Below are positions 56,701 through 64,000 of a DNA stretch of 64,000 nt, piece after piece. The position numbers were made by a program, and so were the translations under genes. This DNA is from Streptomyces sp. NBC_01476 (GTDB taxonomy: Bacteria > Actinomycetota > Actinomycetes > Streptomycetales > Streptomycetaceae): the NCBI RefSeq assembly GCF_036227265.1, contig NZ_CP109446.1, positions 2,369,501-2,433,500 on the forward strand. Reading direction: 5' to 3'. How positions within the stretch are numbered: the stretch's first letter is position 1; each line of letters begins with the position of its first letter. The notes below the pieces were generated by a model. That model ran no database searches, had not been told where the DNA came from, and saw only the letters and a list, made by a program, of their open reading frames with translations.

Positions 56701-56946
56701 ATGGCCACCAAGGAAGAGATCGTCGCCGGTCTCGCCGACATCGTGAACGAGATCGCCGGCATCCCCACCGAGGACGTCCAGCTGGACAAGTCCTTCACCG
56801 ACGACCTGGATGTCGACTCGCTGTCCATGGTCGAGGTCGTCGTGGCGGCCGAGGAGCAGTTCAGCGTGAAGATCCCGGACGACGACGTGAAGAACCTCAA
56901 GACGGTCGGCGACGCCGTCGACTACATCCTGAACGCTCAGGGCTGA
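56701..56946 (+). CDS. acpP: Acyl carrier protein
   Basis: An 81-residue acidic protein with the phosphopantetheine site D-V-D-S-L-S (Ser40 modified) and the helix VEVVVAAEEQF. It carries the growing acyl chain on the serine-linked arm. Start ATG with AAGGAG. Located between fabH and fabF. Confidence 0.95.
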   Translation: MATKEEIVAGLADIVNEIAGIPTEDVQLDKSFTDDLDVDSLSMVEVVVAAEEQFSVKIPDDDVKNLKTVGDAVDYILNAQG

Positions 56947-57028
56947 GCAGGCCCCCTCACGGGCCCCCAACCCCCCGGACGACGTGTCTGTCGCCCGCCC
57001 TTCTAGCCAGACGTGGAGAGACATTCCT

Positions 57029-58297
57029 GTGAGCCCGACCAATCACACCGTGGTCGTCACCGGTATCGGAGCAACCACACCGCTGGGTGGCGACAGCGCG
57101 TCGACCTGGGAGGCGCTGCTCGCCGGCCGTTCCGGCGTGCGGACGCTTACGGAGGACTGGGCGGCCGAGCTGCCGGTGCGGATCGCCGCCCGGGTGGCTG
57201 TGGAGCCCGGCGAGATCCTGCCGCGGCCGCTCGCGCGGAAGTTGGACCGCAGCGCGCAGTTCGCGCTCATCGCCGCCCGCGAGGCGTGGGCCGATGCCGG
57301 CTTCACCGCCAAGGCGGGCGAGGACCCGGCGGTCGACCCCGACCGGCTGGGCGCGGTGATCGCCTCCGGCATCGGCGGTGTCACCACCCTGCTCGACCAG
57401 TACGACGTGCTCACCAAGCAGGGCGTCCGCAAGGTGTCCCCGCACACCGTGCCGATGCTGATGCCCAACAGCCCGGCCGCGAACGTCGGTATCGACGTCA
57501 ACGCGCGGGCCGGCGTGCATACCCCGGTCAGCGCGTGCGCCTCCGGCGCCGAGGCGATCGGTTACGCCATCGAGATGATCCGCACCGGCCGCGCCGACGT
57601 GGTCGTCGCGGGCGGCACCGAGGCGGCGATCCACCCGCTGCCGATCGTGGCCTTCGGCAACATGATGGCGATGTCCAAGAACAACGACGACCCCGAGGGC
57701 GCCTCCCGGCCGTACGACGCGGACCGCAACGGTTTCGTGCTCGGCGAGGGTGCCGGCGTGGTGGTCCTGGAGTCGGCGGAGCACGCCGCGGCACGCGGCG
57801 CCCGGGTGTACGTGGAGGCGGTCGGCCAGGGCATCTCGTCCGACGCGCACCACATCACCCAGCCGGAGCCGTCCGGGCGGGGCATCGCGGCGGCGCTGCA
57901 GCACCTGCTGGAGAACTCCGACCTCAAGCCGGCCGAGATCGTGCACGTCAATGCGCACGCCACGTCCACCCCGCAGGGTGACGTCGCGGAGATCAAGGCG
58001 CTGCGGCGCATCTTCGGGGACGACGTCGACCACATGGCGGTCTCCGCCACCAAGTCGATGACCGGCCACCTTTTGGGCGGCGCCGGCGGTATCGAGACGG
58101 TCGCCACGGTGCTGGCCCTCCACCACCGGCTGGCCCCGCCGACGATCAACCTCGACCACCAGGACCCCGAGGTCGACGCGGACATCGTCTCCGGTGCCCC
58201 GCGCCCCCTTCCCGAGGGCACCATCGCCGCGCTGAACGACTCCTTCGGCTTCGGCGGCCACAACGTCGTCCTCGCCTTGCGCACCCCGAGCCGCTGA
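57029..58297 (+). CDS. fabF: Beta-ketoacyl-ACP synthase II
   Basis: A 422-residue thiolase-fold condensing enzyme: catalytic Cys in VSACASGAEAIGY (about 170), His in NAHATSTPQGD (about 309) and His in GHLLGGAGG (about 345). It elongates acyl-ACP with malonyl-ACP. GTG start at MSPTNH, with GGAGAG upstream. Last gene of the fab operon, followed by a convergent terminator. Confidence 0.95.
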   Translation: MSPTNHTVVVTGIGATTPLGGDSASTWEALLAGRSGVRTLTEDWAAELPVRIAARVAVEPGEILPRPLARKLDRSAQFALIAAREAWADAGFTAKAGEDPAVDPDRLGAVIASGIGGVTTLLDQYDVLTKQGVRKVSPHTVPMLMPNSPAANVGIDVNARAGVHTPVSACASGAEAIGYAIEMIRTGRADVVVAGGTEAAIHPLPIVAFGNMMAMSKNNDDPEGASRPYDADRNGFVLGEGAGVVVLESAEHAAARGARVYVEAVGQGISSDAHHITQPEPSGRGIAAALQHLLENSDLKPAEIVHVNAHATSTPQGDVAEIKALRRIFGDDVDHMAVSATKSMTGHLLGGAGGIETVATVLALHHRLAPPTINLDHQDPEVDADIVSGAPRPLPEGTIAALNDSFGFGGHNVVLALRTPSR

Positions 58298-58313
58298 GGC
58301 TCCTTCGCGGGGT

Positions 58314-58344
58314 GCCCTGCCCGGTCACGGTGACGGGGCAGGGC
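58314..58344. terminator. Terminator between fabF and the convergent oxidoreductase
   Basis: GCCCTGCCC and GGGGCAGGGC form the outer stem with a small bulge and an inner GTCAC/GTGAC step. It separates the two convergent genes. Confidence 0.7.
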
Positions 58345-58357
58345 CGGAGCATCGACG

Positions 58358-59266
58358 TCACCCGGCGGCGGGCGCACCGCCGCCGGGGAAGCTGGCGAAG
58401 TACGCCGCGGCCATGTCCTCCCCGTCGTGCCCGAGTTCCGCCGCCCGGCGGAAGCGCTCCACGCCGGCCGCGGCCAGGTCGAGGCGGATACCGGCCGACT
58501 CCGCGGCGGCGACGATGAGGCGGAGGTCCTTCTCCGCACCGGACAGCGTGAAGTTGGGCGCGAAGTCGCCGCCGAGGATGGCGCCTGCCTTCAGACGGAG
58601 ATAGGGGACGTCCATCGCCCCGCCGTCGATGGCCTCGAAGAAGCGCTCGGGGGCCACCCCGAGCCCCTGGGCCAGCGCCAGCGTCTCGCCCGTGGCGAGC
58701 GTGAGCGCCAGCACCCAGTTGTTGAGGACGAGCTTGAGCCGGCTGGCCGGCGCCTGCGCGGCCTCGCCGTCGAGCCAGATGGTCTTGCCGCCGATCGCGT
58801 CGAAAACGCGGGCGGCGACGCCCCGGGCGGCAGCCGGCCCGGCCGCGGTGACGGTGAGCTGACCGGCCTCGGCGACCGATTTGGTGCCGAGAACGGGCGC
58901 GTCGAGGAAGAGGATGCCGCGCTCGGCGGCGAAGGCGGCGAGTTCGCTCTGGGCCTGGGGGCCCACCGTGCTGGTCTGCGCCCACACCGCGCCGTCCTTC
59001 AGCGCGGGAGCGGCGGTCCGCATCACCTGGAACACCGCGGGCCCGTCGAGCAGCATCGTGAGGACCGCGTCGGCGTCCCTTACCGCCTCGGCGGCGTCGG
59101 CGTCGACCTCGATGCCGTGCTCGGCCAGTGGCTGGGCGCGGGAGACCGTACGGTTCCAAACGCGGACCCGGTGTCCGGCGGCGGCGAGACTGCGGGCCAT
59201 GCCGGCGCCCATGATGCCGGTGCCGAGGACCGCGACGGTGAGGGGGGCGTGAGAGTCGGTGGACAT
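58358..59266 (-). CDS. NAD(P)-dependent beta-hydroxyacid dehydrogenase-family protein
   Basis: A 302-residue protein with the N-terminal Rossmann motif GTGIMGAGMARSLAAAGH, the substrate segment around 120-130 (LDAPVLGTKSVAEAG), and the catalytic Lys region KLVLNNWVL, as in 3-hydroxyisobutyrate and tartronate semialdehyde reductases. The start is taken at ATG (MSTDSHAP); a GTG two codons earlier is equally possible. Substrate unknown. Confidence 0.85.
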   Translation of the reverse strand: MSTDSHAPLTVAVLGTGIMGAGMARSLAAAGHRVRVWNRTVSRAQPLAEHGIEVDADAAEAVRDADAVLTMLLDGPAVFQVMRTAAPALKDGAVWAQTSTVGPQAQSELAAFAAERGILFLDAPVLGTKSVAEAGQLTVTAAGPAAARGVAARVFDAIGGKTIWLDGEAAQAPASRLKLVLNNWVLALTLATGETLALAQGLGVAPERFFEAIDGGAMDVPYLRLKAGAILGGDFAPNFTLSGAEKDLRLIVAAAESAGIRLDLAAAGVERFRRAAELGHDGEDMAAAYFASFPGGGAPAAG

Positions 59267-59288
59267 GACCACCAGGCTATGCCCGCGC

Positions 59289-59783
59289 TCAGACCACCTG
59301 GTGGAGCCAGCGGACCGGCGCGCCCTCGCCCGCGTAGCGGAACGGCTCCAGCTCGTCGTCCCACGGCTTGCCGAGCAGTTTCGCCAGCTCGCCCTCCAGA
59401 TCGGCCTCGCCCTTGCGGGCCCGCAGCATCGCGGCGCGCAGCCGGTCCTCCGGGATCAGGATGTCCCCGTGCATGCCGATGACCGCGTGGAAGATGCCGA
59501 GTTCCGGGGTGGCGCTGTAGCGCTCGCCCTCGGCGCTCGCGCAGGGCTCCGCGGTGACCTCGAAGCGCAGCATGTGCCAGCCGCGCAGCGCGGACGCCAG
59601 CTTCGAGGCCGTGCCGGGTTCGCCCTGCCAGGAGAACTCGGCGCGCCAGGTGCCGGGGGCGGCGGGCTGGCGGATCCAGTCCAGGGAGACGCGCACGCCG
59701 AGGACACCCGCGACCGCCCACTCGACATGCGGGCAGAGCGCGCGTGGCGCGGCGTGCACGTACAGAACACCACGTGTCGTCAC
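59289..59783 (-). CDS. DUF3145 family protein
   Basis: A 164-residue protein with the DUF3145 opening TTRGVLYVHAAPRALCPHVEWAVAGVLG, then EFSWQGEPGTASKLASALRGWHMLRFEVTAEP and the end KPWDDELEPFRYAGEGAPVRWLHQVV. This actinobacterial family lies next to the fab region in Streptomyces. Function unknown. GTG start. It is 22 bases upstream of the oxidoreductase start region, on the same strand. Confidence 0.88.
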   Translation of the reverse strand: MTTRGVLYVHAAPRALCPHVEWAVAGVLGVRVSLDWIRQPAAPGTWRAEFSWQGEPGTASKLASALRGWHMLRFEVTAEPCASAEGERYSATPELGIFHAVIGMHGDILIPEDRLRAAMLRARKGEADLEGELAKLLGKPWDDELEPFRYAGEGAPVRWLHQVV

Positions 59784-60040
59784 CGGTACCTCCAGTGTGG
59801 GACGAGGTTCGCCTTCCCCAGCGGCCTCAACACCCGAACCGGTGCTCCCGGGGCAACGTACGACATTCTGCACCATTGTCAACAAACAGGACAACTCTCG
59901 TCCCAAACGCCCGGCTGGCGCCGACCTCCCGTCAGTTCCCTTGGGTGTCAGGCTAAAAGCTACCGTGCGGCGTCCTGGAGGGAGTGACGTACCGTCGTCC
60001 TCGTACCAGATGTCACCCAGTCGTCGGAGGGGAGTGCCCC

Positions 60041-60988
60041 ATGTGGCAGCCGTTGCGACCGCCCATCCGCCGCCGTCTGCTGCCCGTCGTGGCTGCCCTC
60101 GTCCTGTCCGGCCTGGCAGGACTCACCGCGTGCGGCGCCGGCGACCCGCTGCCGGACGGACGGCGGCCGACGCCGTCCGCACAGATCTCGCATTCCGCCA
60201 CCGGCGCGCCGACCGGCCCCCAGCGCCGCCCCGCGCCCGAACCGCCGGCCCGGCCGTGGAACGCGCACCCGCCGTCGGTCGCCGCGCTCGGCGACTCGAT
60301 CACCCGCGGATTCGACGCGTGCAATCCGCTCGCCGACTGCCCCGAGGTCTCCTGGGCGACCGGCTCCCGTACGAAGGTCGGCAGCCTCAGCAGCCGCCTC
60401 ACCGGGGTCTCCACCTGGAACGTCGCCGAGTCCGGGGCGCGGGTGTCCGGCCTGATGGCGCAGGCGCGCGCCGCCGCGGCGCACAGACCGGCCATGGTCA
60501 CGGTGCTGATCGGCGCCAATGACGCCTGCACGGCCACCACCGCGGCCATGACCCCGGTCGCCGAGTTCCGGTCGGAGTTCGCGGCCGCGCTGGCGTATCT
60601 GCACCGCACCCTGCCCACCACCCAGATCCTGGTGGCGAGCATTCCCGACCTCCAGCGGCTGTGGTCGGTGGGGCGGACGAACGTGCTCGGCAAGCAGGTC
60701 TGGAAGCTGGGTCTGTGCCCGTCGATGCTGGGCGACGCCGACGCGCAGACCGCCGCGGCCCAGCAGCGGCGGACGACGGTACGGGACCGGGTGATCGCCT
60801 ACAACGCCGCGATGGGGCAGGTCTGTGCGGGGTACGTCCGCTGCCGCTACGACGGCGGCGCGGTCTTCGCCTACCGGTTCGGGACGGACGAACTGAGCCA
60901 CTGGGACTGGTTCCACCCCAATGAGCGGGGCCAGGCCGAACTCGCCCGGATACTCGCCTCGGTGGCGGGACTCACCGCCAAGGGCTGA
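60041..60988 (+). CDS. SGNH/GDSL-family lipoprotein hydrolase
   Basis: A 315-residue protein with a lipoprotein signal (about 10-31, lipobox LTAC, Cys31), a Pro-rich linker, and an SGNH domain: block I ALGDSITRGFDAC (Ser at about 85), block III GANDAC, block V DWFHPNERGQ (Asp and His). It is probably an anchored extracellular esterase or lipase. GGAGGGGAG precedes the ATG. Alternative upstream starts give no signal peptide. Confidence 0.88.
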   Translation: MWQPLRPPIRRRLLPVVAALVLSGLAGLTACGAGDPLPDGRRPTPSAQISHSATGAPTGPQRRPAPEPPARPWNAHPPSVAALGDSITRGFDACNPLADCPEVSWATGSRTKVGSLSSRLTGVSTWNVAESGARVSGLMAQARAAAAHRPAMVTVLIGANDACTATTAAMTPVAEFRSEFAAALAYLHRTLPTTQILVASIPDLQRLWSVGRTNVLGKQVWKLGLCPSMLGDADAQTAAAQQRRTTVRDRVIAYNAAMGQVCAGYVRCRYDGGAVFAYRFGTDELSHWDWFHPNERGQAELARILASVAGLTAKG

Positions 60989-61018
60989 CCCGTGACCGTG
61001 AGTCCGGGCGCCCCGGCG

Positions 61019-61669
61019 TCAGCCGGAAATGGTGATGAGCACCCGCGGCCGGGCGTCGATGCCGAGGGCGGTCCGCTCGACGCTGACCGTCAGCTGTTCG
61101 CTGCCGTTCAGGCTCTTCGGGATGGAGGCGAAGTCGCCGGTGATCTGCCCCGTGCCGCACTGAGCCTGGGGGACGCCGATGTCGCCGCCGTCCAGGCTGT
61201 TCCCGTAGGCGTCGGTGCGCGGGTCGCCCGCCTGGTCCGGAGCGACCAGCCGCTGTTGGCGCAGGTAGTCCTCCATCGCCTGCCGGGTGCTGGTGAAGAA
61301 CGCGGTGAACCGCACCCCGTCCGGCGCCTGGGTGTTCTCCTCGTGCGTCGCGTAGTGCAGGCCCTTGACCACGGCGGGCAGGCCAATCCCCTGGCTCTGC
61401 AGCGCCGGGACCAGCGGGGTGTCGCTGCCGGCGCAGGCACGGGAGTCCCCGAAGGGGTGGTCCGCGCCGAAGAGGTCGTCGCCGAAGAGCAGGCCGAGGA
61501 GGACGAGGATCACCACCGCGGGCACCGCGAAGAGCAGCAGCGGGGCGAAGTTCCGCCGCCGGCCGTCCGTTTCGTCGTCCTCGTGCCACTCGCGCTCGTC
61601 GGCCGCTTCGTATCCGTCGGCCCCGTAAGACCTGTCGCCCGCCTCGACCCCGCTGTGTTCGTCCTCCAC
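61019..61669 (-). CDS. Single-pass membrane protein (216 aa)
   Basis: A 216-residue protein: acidic cytoplasmic N-terminus (about 1-39), one membrane helix (about 41-62; FAPLLLFAVPAVVILVLLGLLF) and an extracellular region with Cys pairs (RACAGSDT, AQCGTGQ). Streptomyces orthologues are uncharacterised. GTG start preceded by GGGAGGGA. It shares no overlap with the GH3 gene but is on the same strand, 41 bases downstream of it. Confidence 0.65.
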   Translation of the reverse strand: MEDEHSGVEAGDRSYGADGYEAADEREWHEDDETDGRRRNFAPLLLFAVPAVVILVLLGLLFGDDLFGADHPFGDSRACAGSDTPLVPALQSQGIGLPAVVKGLHYATHEENTQAPDGVRFTAFFTSTRQAMEDYLRQQRLVAPDQAGDPRTDAYGNSLDGGDIGVPQAQCGTGQITGDFASIPKSLNGSEQLTVSVERTALGIDARPRVLITISG

Positions 61670-61710
61670 CGCGTCCCTCCCCCTGCCGTTCGGCGGGCAG
61701 GAGCATACCC

Positions 61711-64000
61711 TCAGCCGGTCAGCGGGACGGACAGCCGGGGGTCGGCCAGGCTGTGGGCGGCGGTCAGGGTGTAGTCGCCGGGCAGGAGCCGCCAGACCGA
61801 CGCGGCCTCGTCCCAGACTTCCGCGGCCCGGCGGGGGATCGGCACCTCGACCTCGGCCAGGCCGCCCGGCGCGGCGGTGACCGCGCCGAAGCCGGCCAGC
61901 CAGCGGGCCGGCCGTTCCACCGGGAAGTCCCCGTCCGGCGCCAGGTAGAGCTGGACGACCTCCCGGCCGGGGCGGGCACCGGAGTTGCGCAGGGTGACCC
62001 GGGCGGTGGCGAGCGTGCCCTCCTCCGGGTCGCCCGGCTCGACGGTCAGCGTCCGGTACTCCCACTCCGTGTAGCCGAGCCCGTGCCCGAAGGGGTAGGC
62101 GGGCGCCGGTCCCGGGCGGCGGTCCCAGGCGCGGTAGCCGATGAACAGGCCCTCGTCGTACGGGAGTACGCCGTCGGCCGGGGTGACCCGGGTGACGGGG
62201 GCGTCGGCCAGACGGGCCGGCCAGGTGGTGGGGAGCCTGCCGCCCGGCTCCGCGGCGCCGAGCAGGACGTCCGCGAGGGCGGCGCCCGCCTCCTGACCGG
62301 GGAACCAGGCGAGCAGCACCGCCGCGACCTGCTCCCGCCACGGAAGTTCCACCGGGGAGCCGGAGTTGACGATCACCACGGTGCGCGGGTTGACCGCCGC
62401 GACCCGGGCGACCAACTCGTCCTGGCGGCCCGGCAGTCGCAGATCGGTGCGGTCGAAGCCCTCGGACTCGACGCGCTCGGTGGTCGCGACGACCACCACC
62501 GCGGTGTGCGCGGCCCGCGCCGCTTGGACCGCCTCCGCCAGCAACTCCTCGGGGTCCCGCTCGGGTTCACCGTGCAGCAGGGCGAACCCGACCGCCTCGA
62601 TGGGGAGCCCGGCCGACTTCGGCGGTGTGCAGAGCAGGCTGACCCCGACCGGCTGCCCGGCGGTCAGCTCCACCGTGCCGCGTTCGGTGGGCTGCCCGAA
62701 GAACGCCTCGAACGGGTCGGCGTTCGCGTCCTGCTGGCGGCCGTCGAAGAGCACCTGTCCTGCCACGGTGAGCCGGAAGGCGCCGGTTCCCCGGGTGCCG
62801 AAGCGGTGCGCCCCGCTCACCCGGGGGGTGAAGGTCCCCACCGTCTCGACGGTGTGCAACTGCTCGTAGGAGACACCGGACGGCAGGTCGCCGAGCCACT
62901 GCAGGTGCCCGCCGGGCATCGGCTCGGCGCCCAGCTCACGCCCTGCGGCGTCCCGGACGACGGCGCGCAGGGTGAACCCGGCGCCGGCGGGGGCCAGTTC
63001 CTCGCTGGGGTCGGCGCCGAGCGCGTACGTCAGCGGTACGCCGGCCGGCAGCGCCGCCCGGAGCCCGTCGAGCGGGGAGACCACCCGGTCGGGGAAGACC
63101 TGCGCCGAACCTCCGCCGAGTATCCGGGCGTCCCGGGCGGCGGCGCCGATCAGTGCCACCCCGCCGGTGAAGTCGTCGAGCGGCAGGACCGGCGCGGCCC
63201 CGCGGACCGCGTTGCGCACCAGCACGCAGCCGCGCACCGCGATCTCCCTGGCCAGCGCGTCCCCGTCGATGCCGGCCGGCCGTCCGGCGACCGAGACGGC
63301 CGCCGGGGTGCCGGAGAGCAGCCCGGCCCTGGCGGCCAGCCGCAGCACCCGGCGGGCCGCGTCGTCCACCACACTCTCGGCGACCTCACCGGCCCGCACG
63401 GCGGCGGCCAGCGCCTCCCCGTAGACGGTCAGCGGGCCGGGCATCGCGATGTCGAGGCCGCCGTGCACCGCGCCGGTGGTGGAGCGGGCGGCGAGCCAGT
63501 CGGAGACCACGATCCCGTCGAATCCCCACTCGCCGCGCAGCACGCCGTTCACCAGCGCGTCGTGCTCGGTCATGGAGACGCCGTTGACGGCGTTGTAGGC
63601 GGCCATCACGCCCCACGGGCGGGCCCGGCCACGATCGCCTCGAAGGGGGCCAGGTACAGCTCCCGCAGGGCACGCTCGCCGATCCGGTTGTCGACGGTGA
63701 AGCGCTCGGTCTCGGCGTCGTTGCCGGTGAAGTGCTTCACGGTGACCCCGACGCCGCCGTCCTGGACGCCGAGCACGTATCCGGTGCCGATCGCGCCGGT
63801 CAGATACGGGTCCTCGCTGTACGCCTCGAAGTGGCGGCCGCCGAGCGGGCTGCGGTGCAGGTTGACGGTGGGCGCGAGGAGCACGTGCACGCCCTTGCGG
63901 TGGGCCTCCTGGGCGAGCAGCCGGCCCGCCCGGCGGGCGAGCCGCGGGTCCCAGGCGGCGGCCAGCGCGGTGGGGCTGGGCAGCGCCACGGACGGGTCGA
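61711..64000 (-). pseudogene. GH3 beta-glucosidase, interrupted by a frameshift; runs off the right edge
   Basis: Two frames make one GH3 enzyme. The right part (63606 to the window edge) has LAPTVNLHRSPLGGRHFEAYSEDPYL and VKHFTGND; the left part (61711-63609) has MAAYNAVNG, the nucleophile region GIVVSDW, a PA14 insert and the fibronectin-like end. The join lies at about 63606-63625, where FEAIVAGPARGA meets RPWGVMAAYN after one missing base in a run of G and C. Either the gene is broken in vivo or one base is missing from the sequence. It would cleave beta-glucosides. No upstream part is visible. Confidence 0.85.

Overview
The window is high-GC actinobacterial DNA, most likely from Streptomyces or a close relative. 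The evidence is frequent GTG starts, a WhiB-family protein, and a chromosomal gene order (Ter cluster, peroxiredoxin, DUF3052 protein, aceE, and further on fasR-fabD-fabH-acpP-fabF) that matches the Streptomyces core genome as I know it. It splits into two halves at a tRNA-Val(TAC) gene at about 30.53-30.60 kb.

The left half (1 to about 30.5 kb) is the right-hand part of an integrated mobile element. It begins inside the 3' part of a phage tail-fibre-like gene and then carries a WhiB-like regulator. Next comes a leftward operon (about 12.1 to 2.2 kb) that looks like an actinobacterial conjugation module: seven micro-genes, a DUF2637 (SpdB-like) membrane protein, a T5orf172/GIY-YIG protein, a Gly-rich membrane protein, a TraB/FtsK-like DNA translocase, a membrane-anchored Mrr-like nuclease, a tiny membrane protein and a hyaluronan-synthase-like glycosyltransferase. 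A divergent GntR/UTRA (KorSA/TraR-like) regulator sits at its head. The promoter I propose for the operon has its -10 box inside an ACTATAGT palindrome.

From 13 to 26.8 kb lie trains of small, mostly unrecognised genes, many Cys-rich, linked by ATGA/GTGA overlaps. They are arranged around two divergent control regions. Each control region has a ribbon-helix-helix gene and its own repeated palindrome: TGTATTACA near 14.2 kb and GTGCATATACAC near 22.0 kb. Toward the tRNA are an HNH nuclease gene with a frameshift, a Nudix hydrolase (the pSAM2 transfer-immunity factor Pif is also a Nudix protein), an XRE/TPR regulator, a small XRE regulator and a gene-poor stretch with a LexA-like box. No integrase or replication initiator was recognised, so the other end of the element probably lies left of the window.

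The right half (30.6-64 kb) is chromosomal. In order it holds: a coiled-coil protein; an FmdB-like protein; an O-methyltransferase; a P-loop kinase; a Ter stress cluster (HAD hydrolase, phosphoribosyltransferase/StiP-like protein, CitE-like lyase, three TerD proteins, a TerA/TerD-like protein and TerC/DUF475); a peroxiredoxin; DUF3052; aceE with a strong terminator; an alpha/beta hydrolase-like protein; DUF4429; an aldo/keto reductase with its MerR regulator; a serine hydrolase; remnants of an SDR and an MmyB-type regulator; a pirin; the fasR-fab operon; a beta-hydroxyacid-dehydrogenase-like oxidoreductase; DUF3145; a GDSL lipoprotein; a membrane protein; and a GH3 beta-glucosidase gene that is frameshifted and runs off the right edge.
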